DNA from: Erythroxylum novogranatense
Taxonomy: Eukaryota; Streptophyta; Magnoliopsida; Malpighiales; Erythroxylaceae
DNA: 64,000 nucleotides
Direction of reading: 5' to 3'
NCBI GenBank assembly: GCA_029891385.1
Contig: CM057225.1
Span: forward strand, 13,305,060 to 13,369,059
The notes below the pieces were generated by a model. That model did not search any database, was not told the DNA's origin, and saw only the letters and a program-made list of their open reading frames with translations. The translations under genes and the position numbers were made by a program. Below, piece after piece: positions 34,379 through 47,070 of this stretch (the stretch's first letter is position 1; each line of letters starts with the position of its first letter).

Positions 34379-36470
34379 TGTTGGATCGGAAAAGAAAACA
34401 TGCTTAGTATGGAGAAACGATAGATTTCAAAACTTTTAAGAAATCATCTTGCAGCGAAGCAATATATCCAAATCAACATGCTAATCCATACATGATATGG
34501 TATAAGGATAATAAAACCAAGAACAAGATAAAAGGAATTACCGACTCCTTCGCTACAGCTTTAAATCCTCGCTGCGCTATCCTCTCCTTCTTATATCCAA
34601 ATCCTTTTCCTTTAAGTCTTTTCCTTTAACAATCTATCTTCTTCCTTGTTGTAGTATCCTCAACCAATTAGATTTACCACTTGTTCTTCAAGGACAACTA
34701 GGGTAACAAAATCCTTTGGTGGGAAAGGAGAAGAAATATTTGGAGGAGATTTTCTTAGAAGAAGAAGAACCAAAATTGAAACTCTTTCAATTCTTTCACT
34801 TAGGAATTTCGGTTCTACCTTGCATGAAAGGAGATAATGTGTAAAAACCATGCAAGAACCCTTTCTTACATCTCAATTTCGAAATATGCATGAATGGAAA
34901 AAGTGAGAGGCATCCAATGCATCACTTCTTACATTAATCACTCATCAAATAGCCAATAAATCAGACTTACTTCATTTATCCCTAAAATGGCTATTTGAAA
35001 AGACCATAACCTATAATTGAATACCCATTTCGGTTTTGGCAAGAAGAAAGAAGGAAGATGGTCCATCTAATGCACATCTTTCATATTTAATCTAATGAAT
35101 GCAAATAGGTTACATGCCAACATTAAAAACCAACCATTAAACCATTTAATGGTAAGTTCATAACTCCATTTAATAATGATGAACCATAATAAAGATCATC
35201 TTTATTTATTATTTTAATGTCAAATGTGTGTTACACATCTAACCTAACACAATTTCGAAATTGCTTCTTCTCCATTAAAAAATTGTTTTAATATAATTAA
35301 TCTAATCAATTACATTAAACCAAAACAAGCCCATTTCTAAATGAACATATGGGCTTCCAATTAACCATTAATTAGTATAAGCCCATCATTCAATTATGGA
35401 CTTCTAAAGCCTCCAAACTACTTCTTACTTAGCTTGATAACCTTCCTTAAAGCCAAGTGGAGAATCTTATTGGACTTTGATAATTCAAGCTCCAATAAGC
35501 CCAGAAATAATTCAATCTCATTGGAATTAATTATAGCTTATTAACTAAATGTCATTCCACTAAAGACAATTAGTTGAACTCTTGAATTATTAAATATTAT
35601 GAGAATATGTCCAATTGCAAACCCTATTTAGAACCTTATTATAGCCATCCGCACAACAAAGGGTAAAATTACCGTTCTGCCCTTATGTTGGTTTTTCCTT
35701 CTAGATCTCTCATTTTACTTTATATGGTGAATAACACATAAGATCTCATCTGAGTGTTAAGACTTGATGGGTAGCTAGTCTATCAAACTACTGGCGCCAG
35801 TTTAATCACCAAATCTCCTTAAAATATCTAGAAGAGATGATAACACTATAAACTCTTTATTTGAGTGAATGTTCCTCGATACATGTTTCAATTAATAATT
35901 CCAACATGCATAATCGGATTAATACCTGTAAAAATCCATTCCGATCATATCAAGAATTATAATGAAACACGTATGAGTTCACCACTCATCAAGATTGTGG
36001 TTCATAATAGCGAATGCTTAAGTTGTATGTTTTAAGATTAAAGTAACGCCCACTTTATTCTTGAAAACATACTTGATTCAATTCATTTAATAGTGTCATT
36101 ATAGATAGTCTACTACTATCATGATATGAAACTCATCATTCCCTTTAAGTAAACTCCTTTACTTATATGGAGATAAATCGCAACACTACTGATCTAAACC
36201 ATAATCAAACGGCCAACTTGATTATTCAACTGTGAATCAATTAATTGATTCTAATAATATACATGTTTCCCATACATCTCTATGTATATGTATATTACTT
36301 ACAAATGAATCTTGGTACCTTATGACCAGATATATAATGCTCATACAAATTAAAACCAAACTCTTTTGTTTTATTAATAATAAATATTTTCATTACAAAG
36401 CAGAATCAAGAAGATAAAGTTACATGTAAATACACTTGCTTTCTAGGCACTATATTTACATAACTCAACA
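34379..36470 (-). repeat. copia LTR, middle copy (2092 bp)
   Basis: On the + strand TGTTGGATCGG...AACTCAACA. It matches 41878-43968 along its length. It serves as 3' LTR of the complete unit and 5' LTR of the truncated one. The purine-rich AAGTGGGAGAT (minus strand) next to it at about 36471-36481 is the polypurine tract. Confidence 0.95.
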
Positions 36471-36483
36471 ATCTCCCACTTGC

Positions 36484-39146
36484 CTAAAGCAAGTTTGACA
36501 TATCCTTCATTCCCATCCCTTTTAGGTGACCCTCAAAGCTCTTTTGAGTCAATGTCTTTGTGAACGGATCAGCAAGGTTTTGCTCTGTAGAATCTTTACC
36601 ACATCCACTTCTCCACGTTGTATTATCTCCCTTATGAGATGATACTTTCGCCAATGTGTTTGATGACTTTGTGGTTCCGAGATTCTTTAGAATTAGCCAC
36701 CGCCCCACTATTATCACAATAAAGTGTAATGGCTTTTTCGCCTCTGGAACTACCTCCAAATCATTTAGGAACTTCCGAGCCAGATCGCTTCCTTTCACGC
36801 TTCATAAACAACACATACTCACCTCCATAGTCGAATCAAGCAATACAAGATTGCTTGAAACTCCTCCAAACTATGGCTCCACCTCCTAAAGTAAATATAG
36901 AACCGAAGTTGATTTCCTTGAATCAACATCGATTGGAAATCGAATCCGATAACTCGTCGGAATAAGATTACTTCCAGAGTAAACAAGCATTAAGTTCTTC
37001 GTCCTACGAAGATACTTAAATATACACTTAATCGCATCCAATGTTCCATTCTGGATTGACTGAAATCTACTACCGGTCCCCATCGTATGAGATATCCGAT
37101 CTAGTGCACAGATTGCATACATCAAACTACCAACTGCCAAGCATATGGAATGTTACGCATCGTTCAACCTCCTCTTGGGTTTTAGGTGCTTGTTCCTTTG
37201 AAAGTTTGATTCCATGTCTAGTAGGGTGAAACCCTCTTGGAATCTTGCATGGCGAACTTATTGAGCATATTCTCAATGTAGGTTAGTTGAGACAAAACTA
37301 TCTTCTTGTTCTTACGATCCCTTATAAGTTTGATCCCTAGAACATAGGTAGCCTCTCCCAAATCCTTCATTGAAAACTGCTCATTCATCATCCTTAACCG
37401 CAAATAACATTCCCACATCATTCCCGATGAGCGAATGTCATCAACATACTGAGGATTAGGAAAGTAACCTTACCTTCTTGTATTCTTTTGTAAACACAAG
37501 GCTCATCTAGGTTTTAGATGAACCCATAGGTTTTGATAGCCTTATCAAACCTAATGTTCCAAGACCTAGATGCTTGCTAAGTCCATAAATGGACCTTTGC
37601 AATTTGCAAACCTTATGCTCATTACCTAGCTCAATGAATCCTTCTGATTGGGCCATATAAATGGTCTCCTCAAGATCTCCATTCAGAAATGTGGTCTTGA
37701 CATCCATTTGCCATATTTCATAATCGAAATAAATGCTATGGCCAAAAGAATCTGATGGACTTAAGCATGGCAACCGGAGAAAAGTCTCCTCGTAGTCTAT
37801 ACCCTCCTTTTGAGTATAGCCTTTAGCTACCAATCTAGCTTTAAAGGTCTCTACCTTTCTATCCGATCCCTTTTCCTTTTGTAGATCCATTTACACCTAT
37901 GGTTTTAGACACGGTGGTAGATCTACAAGGACCTGAACTTCATTAGTATACATAGAATCTATTTCCGATTCCATTGCCTTGAGCCATTTTCCTGCATCAA
38001 CATCATTAATAGCCTGTGTATATGTAACGGGATATGTTTCTTCTTAGTCTGAGATGGCAATTAAGCCTTCTCCTAAACCCAGATACCTATCTGGTTGTCT
38101 CACAACCCTCCCACTACGTCTAGGCACATCTTGATGTTCAGGTTGCACTTCTGATTTAAACTCTTGAATCCATTTCGACATCATGTTCTGTCATATCCAA
38201 AACAACTCTTAGTTTGGATGAAATTGCTAACTCCTTTAGTACTACTTCACTTCTTCCTTTGTGATTTCTCACAAACTCTTCCTCTAAGAAGTTTGCATTT
38301 GTCGACACAAATACCTTCCTATCATGAGGACTGTAAAAATAGTACCCTCGAGTTCCCGTAGGATATCCTACAAACAAACATACTTCTGACCTTGGTTCCA
38401 TCTTTGTGGATTCAGGCTTTAGAACATGGGCTGGACAGCCCCAAGTCCTCAAGTGCCTCAATGAAGGCACTCGGCCAGTCCACAACTCCCTAGGTGTTTT
38501 AGGCACCGATTTAGATGGAGCAAAGTTAGGAAGATATGTTGTCGTTTGTATGGCATATCCCCAGAACGATTCTGGAAGGCTACCATAGGACATCATTGAT
38601 CTTACCATTTTCAATAGAGTTCTATTTCTCCTCTCCGCTACACCATTCATTGAGGTGTACGAGGAGTCGACAAATTGGAAACAATTCCATTGTCAATTAA
38701 ATATTCTGGAACTCTCGGATAAATACTCACCACCTCGATCGATCGAAGTTTGTTTTAATGGCTTGCCAAGTTGCTTCTCGACTTGACTTTGAATTCTTTG
38801 AACTTTTCAAAAGATTCACTCTTTTATGCATCAAATACAAATAGTCATGTCTTGAGTAATCATCTATAAAAGTTATGAAATATTCATAACCTCCTCTAGC
38901 TTGTACATTCATGGGCCCACACACATCAAGATGTACCATGTCCAATGTGGATTCAAATCTGTTTCCTTTAGAAGGAAATGAGGCTTTTGTCATTTTCCTT
39001 CAATACAAGATTCACAGTGGGTAATGGATCACTATCCAAGCCCATAAGGATCCCATCCTTTACTAGCGTGTCAAGTCTTTTCGATTGATATGACCCATCC
39101 TTAGATGCCACAGATACTTTGAATTAATGCTAGAGATATTGGATTG
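36484..39146 (-). pseudogene. copia pol: integrase, RT and RNase H, broken
   Basis: Minus-strand pieces in order: GAG-pre-integrase (near 39130-39010, 'YLWHLRMGH'), integrase core ('HLDVCGPM', 'FITFIDDYSR', 38993-38727), integrase end ('MNGVAERRNRTLL', 'SVPKTPRELWTGR', 38650-38156), RT ('ARLVAKGYTQKEGIDY', 'QMDVKTTFLNG', 37890-37507) with the catalytic YVDD near 37435-37446, then 'FSMKDLGEATYVLGIK' (37421-37218) and RNase H parts (37140-36484, 'NLADPFTKTL'). Frames shift between pieces and stops intervene, so it is inactive. Confidence 0.9.
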
Positions 39147-40375
39147 TCTTGGTTTTATCAATTACGTGGTGTTTAGTGAGCCTTTCATAGGTTCTATAAA
39201 AACAATCCTGTTTAATTATCGCTTCACAATTAAAATCCTTATTCTCATATATTGAAACAACCTTTTCAAAATATAAGGAATAGCCAGATTTTATTAGACA
39301 AAAATGCAAATCATGTTCCTTACAATCATTGGCATGTAATAAACATCTTCCAAATATAACCTATGACCGCTAGGAAAGTCCAAGATAACTACTCCCACCG
39401 ATTCTGCTGAAACATAGGAACCATCGCTATCTTAACTTGAAACCGGCCTTTAGGAAGTCTTTTCCTTTCTTTGGAACCCTGCAAAGAATTACAAACATGG
39501 TTAGTGGCTCCTAATCTAATATCCAAGAAGTAGATAAATCTGCCACATTTCTAGTTCTAACAAACTTAGGAAGCTCATACCTTGTTTGCTTTTGAGGGAC
39601 TCTAGGTAGATCGGCGGTTTCTTTTCCAGTGGCCCATCTCATCACAAAGGAAACACTTTCCTTTGATGTTCTCGTTGGCCTTCTTTTCATGGGTTTGGCC
39701 TTGACCCTATTTGGGCCTTCTTTTCATTGGACCCTTCTTCTTTCCTTGCCCTTACCCTTGGGCTTAGAAGAAGAAGCTACATTAGTTTCGGCCCATGAGC
39801 CTTAATATTCAATATTTTCTCCGTGCTCTGGAGGGTATTCATCAACTCACTCAAGGTGTAATCCTTCTTTGTTGAGCTCATAGTCCAACTTAAACTGCTG
39901 AAAAGAAGAGTTTAAGCTATTGATGATCATAATCATCTGCGTGTCCGCATCCATATCCGCCCTAAGCATCTCAAATCGGTGACCGCAGAGATTACCTTCA
40001 TCATGTAATCCCACACCGGTTCACCTGTGTTTACATGCGAGATTATGAAAGGTTTGGATAGCTTTCACTCTTGCAGACCTAGTCCTCACACCAAACATAT
40101 CATGTAGGTGATGGACCATTACACTAGCAGTTTTCATACAAGCAATTTGCTTTTGCAACATGCCACGAAGCGCGAATATAACACTTAGTAGTCTTGTCGG
40201 CGATTCCTTGCGCCATGTTGTTGGACTTGCTCAGAGTTGCATCTCCACTTAGAGGTGTAGGCTCATTTTCGCTAACACCCATGAAATACGTTCATATTGA
40301 AGAACAATGTCAAGGTTCGTCTCCATTCATTAAACTTGTCTCCATTTTCCAATTTGTTATTAGTCGAGAAGCGGT
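39147..40375 (-). pseudogene. copia gag and protease of the complete unit, broken
   Basis: Same text as 31641-32866, but with more indels. The protease active-site Ser codon is damaged by a small deletion and the zinc knuckle is altered. Confidence 0.85.
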
Positions 40376-41877
40376 GTGAGTGGATTCATTTGTGGTTGAT
40401 TATGTGCGAAAATATAAATTATTAAAACATGAGCATACTAGTCAACAATTTATGGAACTTTGTATAAAATCATGATGCATGTATGCATGATGATAGATTT
40501 AACAAAACTTAAAAATTAAAACATTATCTGACGGTTATTTTCTTATCTATAACAGACTAAGTGACGGTGGGCCATCTTATCTATTAAAAGAAAAATCGGG
40601 ACCCTCCCACTCAAAAACTACCAAGCCTTTCATGCTCAATTTTTAAGAAGCGTCTTAATTTGGTCCATACTTTTACCAACAGAGCTACGGTGGGCGTTTA
40701 TTGATAAAAATGTTGAGTGTATAACCATTTGATTCATTCACTAAAGATACCTACAAATCATGCCTCGGGGAGGTCACATTTGCTATCATTAAGTGGACTT
40801 ATCCTTAAGGAGACCCAAACCATGCAAGATCTAGGATCCATGCCCTCCGATGGGGAGTAACACTTCACCACATGCAAGCGGGCCATCATTTGGAGACCGT
40901 GGACTCTCACAGAGCATCCTCTCCCACTCAATCTTTTGGGCTTTAAGTTTTAAATACCATCTTGTCTAGATGCAATTTATTATCCATCCTATATTGTTTC
41001 ATTATATATCTCATACATAATGAATGCATGGCAAGGCCTAGGGTTGGCAATTTTCTAAATGACATGCAATCACATAATATCACATATTACAAGCATTCAT
41101 TTCTCCATTCATCACATGAACTAATAAAGCCACTTTTGATTGTCCATCCTAGAAACATAAAATAATTACAAGTCTTTTAGGCCCAAAATATGCTTCTTCA
41201 TCTTGGATCTTCCGCTTCGAACTCTTCGCTAACATGATCCGGCCCATTCGGTAAACAAAATGTAATGGCATTTATGAAATTAGAATTTTGTCATTTTGAA
41301 AAATAAAATTCCAACACTAGATTTTTAGAAAACCAAATCTTTGTTTTGACAAAAAATCCCAGCACTTGTTTTATTAAAACCGAAACTCATTTCATGAAAA
41401 TTAAAAACAGCACTTAGTATTTTAGCAAAATCGAAATTGGATTCTTTGAAACAAAAAACCAGCACTTGTTTTCCAATCATAACTGAAATATGATTCATTG
41501 AAACAAAATTCCAGCAACTTAGTTTTCACAAACTTATGCCAAAACACAAAAGGATACACCAAAATTTTACCTTTCCATTTCTTCAATCCATGGCTGCTCC
41601 TTCTTCATCATTACATCAATTTGTACATTACAAAATCAAATAAAATAGAAAAAGAAACCAAGGAGGAAACATGGTGATGATAGACCACCCTCCTTGTTAC
41701 TGACCAAATGAAGAAATCTTACAAGATAAAAATTTAACTTCTATGGACAACCAAAAGAGCAACATACATCATATATATTTCTATCACATAAAATATGCAG
41801 TATACATAAAAGATTGCCAACCCATGCATCCACCATATAGGAACCAAATCATGCATGAAAAACCGCTCGATACCAAT
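40376..41877 (-). other. copia leader and damaged primer-binding site, copy B
   Basis: Copy of 32867-34378. The primer-binding site at 41863-41875 has lost two bases relative to copy A. Confidence 0.7.
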
Positions 41878-43968
41878 TGTTGGATCGGAAAGAAAGCATG
41901 CTTAGTATGGAGAAACGATAGATTTCAAAACTTTTAAGAAATCATCTTGCAGCGGAAGCAATATATCCAAATCAACATGCTAATCCATACATGATATGGT
42001 ATAAGGATAATAAAACCAAGAACAAGATAAAAGGAATTACCGACTCCTTCGCTCTGATTTTAAATCCTCATTTGCTTATCCTCTCCTTCTTATATCCAAA
42101 TCCTTTGCCTTTGAGTCTTTTCCTTTAGCAATCTATCTTCTTCCTTGTTGTAGTATCCTCAACCAATTAGATTTACCACTTGTTCTTCAAGGACAACTAG
42201 GTTAACAAAATCTTTTGGTGGGAACGGAGAAGAAATATTTGGAGGAGATTTTCTTAGAAGAAGAAGAACCAAAATTGAAACTCTTTCAATTCTTTCACTT
42301 AGGAATTTCGGTTCTACCTTGCATGAAAGGAGAGAATGTGTAAAAACCATGCAAGAACCCTTTCTTACATCTCAATTTCGAAATATGCATGAATGGAAAA
42401 AGTGAGAGGCATCCAATGCATCACTTCTTACATTAATCACTCATCAAATAGCCAATAAATCAGACTTACTTCATTTATCCCTAAAATGGCTATTTGAAAA
42501 GACCATAACCTATAATTGAATACCCATTTCGGTTTTGGCAAGAAGAAAGAAGGAAGATGGTCCATCTAATGCACATCTTTCATATTTAATCTAATGAATG
42601 CAAATAGGTTACATGCCAACATTAAAAGCCAACCATTAAACCATTTAATGGTAAGTTCATAACTCCATTTAATAATGATGAACCATAATAAAGATCATCT
42701 TTATTTAGTATTTTAATGTCAAATGTGTGGTTACACATCTAACCTAACACAATTTCGAAATTGCTTCTTCTCCATTAAAAAAATTGTTTTAATATAATTA
42801 ATCTAATCAATTACATTAAACCAAAACAAGCCCATTTCTAAATGAACATATGGGCTTCCAATTAACCATTAATTAGTATAAGCCCATCATTTAATTATGG
42901 ACTTCTAAAGCCTCCAAACTACTTCTTACTTAGCTTGATAACCTTCCTTAAAGCCAAGTGGGGAATCTTATTGGACTTTGATAATTCAAGCTCCAATAAG
43001 CCCAGAAATAATTCAATCTCATTGGAATTAATTATAGCTTATTAACTAAATGTCATTCCACTAAAGACAATTAGTTGAACTCTTGAATTATTAAATATTA
43101 TGAGAATATGTCCAATTGCAAACCCTATTTAGAACCTTATTATAGCCATCCGCACAACAAAGGGTAAAATTACCGTTTTGCCCTTATGTTGGTTTTTCCT
43201 TCTAGATCTCTCATTTTACTTTATATGGTGATTAACACATAAGATCTCATCTTAGTGTTAAGACTTGATGGGTAGCTAGTCCATCAAACTCTTCGGCCAT
43301 TTAATCACCAAATCTCCTTAAAACATCTAGAAGAGATGATAACACTATAAACTCTTTATTTGAGTGAATGTTCACGATACATGTTTCAATTAATAATTCC
43401 AACATGCAGACACTAGATTAATACCTGTAAAAATTCATTCCGATCATATCAAAATTATAATGAAACACATATGAGTTCACCACTCATCAAGATTGTGGTT
43501 CATAATAGCGAATGCTTAAGTTGTATGTTTTAAGATTAAAGTAACGCCCACTTTATTCTTGAAAACATACTTGATTCAATTCATTTAATAGTGTCATTAT
43601 CGATAGTCTACTACTATCATGATATGAAACTCATCATTCCCTTTAAGTAAACTCCTTTACTTATATGGAGATAAATCGCAACACTACGATCTAAACCATA
43701 ATCAAGCGACCAACTTGATTATTCAATTGTGAATCAATTAATTGATTCTAATAATATACATGTTTCCCATACATCTCTATGTATATGTATATTACTTACA
43801 AATGAATCTTGGTACCTTATGACCGGATATATAATGCTCATACAATTAAAACCAAACTCTTTTGTTTTATTAATAATAAATATTTTCGTTACAAAGCATG
43901 GCGAAGAAGATAAAGTTACATGTAAATACACTTGCTTTCTAGCGCACTATATTTATATAACTCCAACA
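41878..43968 (-). repeat. copia LTR, outer copy (2091 bp)
   Basis: On the + strand TGTTGGATCGG...CTCCAACA. It ends directly against the 280-bp repeat (GATATCCTC). Confidence 0.95.
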
Positions 43969-44248
43969 GATATCCTCTAGCCGAGCACTGGAACGATGCA
44001 TCGAGCTTATCTCTTACTAGGGAGGAGTGGGAGGTAGTCGGTCGCATTAAGGGGCTCGGTCGGTATGACTTCGATCGACTCATTCTGGGATATCGCGGGG
44101 GGGCCTCGGCTGATTCGTTTCTAATTGACCCTCCGCCCCAAATTAGCGAGCTAGGAGAGGAAACTGCCCCTTCTGGTTGACTCCTCGTGGTTGAACTATT
44201 TTCTATATTTGTAAGTGTTGGTTTCGATTTCTTAACCTGTTTTTATTG
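43969..44248 (+). repeat. 280-bp direct repeat, right copy
   Basis: Partner of 31361-31640. It continues uninterrupted into the intron's splice acceptor and aORF exon 2. Confidence 0.95.
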
Positions 44249-45657
44249 TTGTGCAGCCATGGCAAGGCTCGATGATTTCGCCGGGTCCTCCGCCCCTCCC
44301 AAAGACCATTGCAAAGCTGCCAGGCCCTCCTCGAAGGTAAAAAGGCAGGACAAGAAAGGAGAGGCCAGCGCGGAGGTCGCACAGCCTACGGTCTCCGAGT
44401 TGTCTGCAGCGCTCACCTTGGCTGTCACACCTGAGCAGCCAACAACGATGACCCGACCAGCTGGTGAAGGCCTAGTGGTCATAGAAGAGGAGGAAGAGGA
44501 GGTCGAGCCACCTCTCAAGAGGAAGAAGACTACTCAGGTTATCAACCAACCGTCCTGCCCATCGGGCCAAAGCAGGAAGGAGAAGGAGAGAGAAAGCTAG
44601 GGGAAAGGGCGAGCGGCGAGCACCGGAAAGTGGGAGCCAGCGATCAGTTTGGCTAAGACTGCATTGATTGGGGACCTCGATGTGTCCCTTCACATTGCTC
44701 AGAGGATCGTTCCCCCTGCGGACGAGAAGCTCATGGACTCGTGGAGCAATCAGGAGCTAGGGCCCCGTCTCGTCCGTAGCTGTGTAAGAAGTCTGGCGCT
44801 ATCCTCCGAGATGCACCAACGTATGGAGCAGCTCGACGGGATTAATCAATCGCTGGACCGGGAAGTCCACGATCTCGTTGAGCAGGTGAAAACTTTGAGG
44901 GGCGAGTTTTCGGAGGCTAAGGAAGAGAGGGACGTCTTCCAGGCTCAACTCTCTTCCTCGGAGGAAGAGAAGAAATCTTGGGAGGAGGTGAGGAGCTTTC
45001 CTAGAGCTCAACTTGCCACGGGGGAGGAAGAGAGGGGCCGGTTGATTGGGGCGAAGGACTGGCTGGCTAAGGAGTGTGAGGGCTTGAAGAAGGAGGTGAA
45101 GACGGAGTAGGAGCTTCGTAAGAAATTCCTCCAGGATTGCCATGAAGCGGTGGAGGGTAAGCTGAGGGCTGAGGATACATTGAAAGAGTTGCGAAGCTCC
45201 GTAAAAAAGCAAAGGGTTGAGGCGATCAAGTGGTGGAAAAGTCGGTTCCTACATGGGGAGTGCCTAGAGTTCGCTTGTGATTTGGCCCTTTCAATCTTGA
45301 GGAGTTGCCACGACGTTCACATCCCTGACGGGTCGGGTGGTCCTTCATTAGAGGATTACGCCGAGCCGATGCTTCCCACCGCTCTCAGCCTTTCTTTGGA
45401 GGAAATGAAGGAGATGACCGAGGGAGAACGAGTGTTGGTTCCGGATGAGTAGCTGGACCTGAGCTCAGAAGAGGAAGATGATGTCTCTCCGCTGTCTTCT
45501 CCTCACGATTCGGTTGCTGGCCCTTCCTCTGCCGATCCGGCTATTGGTCCTTCCTCTGCCGATCCGGCTGCTGGCCCTTTCTTTGCCGATCCGGCTACTA
45601 GCTCTTCCTCTACCGATCCGGCTGCTGGTCCTTCCTCCCCCGCCGAAGGATCAAAAT

Positions 45658-45908
45658 AATTTTCCCCCTTTTTTTAAAGCTCATCTAGTCGGGCTTGTGG
45701 CCAGAACATATTCAAGGAAATAAAATTTTTATTTTTCATCATTGTTTGTCGTATTAAAGTTGGACGATCTTTTTCAATAGTTGGTAGTAAACGAGCGCAC
45801 TCAATATGCATCAATCGGTCGTAGTGTCTGAGTCATAGTCAGCCAAAGCAATAGAACTTGGCCGAACGATTGCGAAGCTGAGCGATTCGAGATTAATCTC
45901 CTCATAAA
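45658..45908. other. spacer between aORF end and minisatellite
   Basis: No coding signal. An A/T-rich part near 45720-45760 may serve as the aORF polyadenylation region. Confidence 0.4.
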
Positions 45909-46890
45909 CGACTGGTTCCAAGGATCTCATCTTGGGAACCTGGTCGAGCGTTGTCGAGGCCGAGCCATGGTTCCAAGGATCTTGTCTTGGCAACCTGGCC
46001 AGGTGATGTAGAGGCCGAGCCATGGTTCCAAGGATCTTGTCTTGGCAACCTAGCTGGGTGGTGTCGAGGCCGAGTCATGGTTTCAAGGATCTTGTCTTGG
46101 CAGCCTGGTGAGCTATGTCGAGGCCGAGCCATGGTTCCAAGGATCTTGTCTTGGCAACCTGACCGGGTGGTGTCGAGGTCGAGCCATGATTCCAAGGATC
46201 TTGTCTTGGCAACCTGACGAGCTATGTCGAGGCCGAGCCATGGTTCCAAGGATCTTCTCTTAGCAACCTGGCCAGGTGATGTAGAGGCTGAACCATGGTT
46301 CCAAGGATCTTGTCTTGGCAACCTGGCGAGCTATGTCGAGGCCGAGACATGGTTCCAAGGATCTTGTCTTGGCAACCTGACCGGGTGGTGTCGAGACCGA
46401 GCCATAGTTCTAAGGATCCTGTCTTGGCAACCTGGCCGGGTGGTATCGAGGTCGAACCATGGTTCCAAGGATCTTGTCTTGGCAACTTGGCTGGGTGGTG
46501 TCGAGGCCAAGCCATAGTTCCAAGGATCTTATCTTGGCAACCTGACGAGCTATGTCGAGGCCGAGCCATGGTTCCAAGGATCTTGTCTTAGCAACCTGGC
46601 AAGCTATGTCGAGGTCGAGCCATGGTTCCAAGGATCTTATCTTGGCAACCTGGCCGGGTGATGGTCGAGGTCGAGCGAAGGTTCAAAAGATCTTGTCTTG
46701 GCAACCTGACGAGCTATGTCAAGGCCGAGCCATGGTTCCAAGGATCTTGTCTTGGCAACCTGGCGAGCTATGTCGAGGCTGAGCCATGGTTCCAAGGATC
46801 TTGTCTTGGCAACCTGGCCGAGTGATGGTCGAGGCCGAGTGAAGGTTCCAAGGATCTTGTCTTGGCAACCTTGTCGAGCGATGGTCGATG
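45909..46890. repeat. minisatellite, about 18 units of 53-57 bp, in the Tat 3' region
   Basis: Units contain CATGGTTCCAAGGATCTTGT then CTTGGCAACCTGG, followed by one of two variable ends: CCGGGTGGTGTCGAGG-like or CGAGCTATGTCGAGG-like. I count 18 occurrences of the core. The two end types are interspersed rather than in blocks. Many overlapping open frames on both strands here are by-products of the repeat. It lies between the integrase end and the aORF end. Confidence 0.97.
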
Positions 46891-47070
46891 GGATTTTCTC
46901 CTCTTTGCAAAATTTAATGAAAATTTTTTCTTGCCAAGAAATCTGAAAACCTCTTTATTGACGATGATGAGGGTGTGAGCCGTTAAAAAACCTGACTGGC
47001 AGGGCCAGGAAAAAGGTACCCACAAGTTGTGTACAATGAAAAATAATAAACAAAGAAAAGAGAACTAAAA
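46891..47070. other. spacer between minisatellite and integrase end
   Basis: Unremarkable sequence with no coding signal. Confidence 0.4.

Larger units (their letters stand above)
31641..43968 (-). mobile_element. Ty1/copia partial tandem array: internal-LTR-internal-LTR
   Basis: Read on the minus strand: 5' LTR (43968-41878), primer site, leader, gag and protease (41877-39147), pol (39146-36484), LTR (36470-34379), then a second primer site, leader, gag and protease (34378-31641) that stop abruptly. So there is one complete LTR-internal-LTR unit plus a partial second unit sharing the middle LTR. The order gag, protease, integrase, RT, RNase H is copia. The outer right flank starts GATAT, as does the left 280-bp repeat. 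Copies differ by many small indels. Confidence 0.9.
30893..45657 (+). pseudogene. antisense ORF (aORF) of the Tat-like element, split by a copia array
   Basis: Encoded opposite to gag-pol. Exon 1: 30893-31201, then a one-base shift near 31134 into 31120-31302. It has 'GGMKLPYAP' and the 'PPNGWR' block seen in putative gypsy-type plant transposon proteins (Pfam Transposase_28-like). A TAG at 31300 precedes 'KYFFVKPPG'. An 81-bp GT-AG intron is intact at 44176-44256. Exon 2 begins 'AMARLDDFAG', then an acidic run and the basic cluster PPLKRKK (possible nuclear signal). A charged coiled-coil-like region (about 44800-45230) follows, then 'CLEFACDLA..YAEPMLPTAL', and a tail of nine-residue repeats (AGPSSADPA) at about 45505-45650. 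TAG stops at 44598, 45108 and 45450 break it. The function is unknown. Homologous text at 55490-57700 supports a real protein-coding past. Confidence 0.75.

Noticed and set aside
45909..46890. CRISPR-like array
   Set aside because: The repeats are contiguous 53-57 bp units with no unique spacers, in a plant retrotransposon; it is a minisatellite.
45811..47025. Many open frames on both strands over the minisatellite
   Set aside because: They arise from the repeated unit lacking stops in several frames; no protein family and no conserved start.
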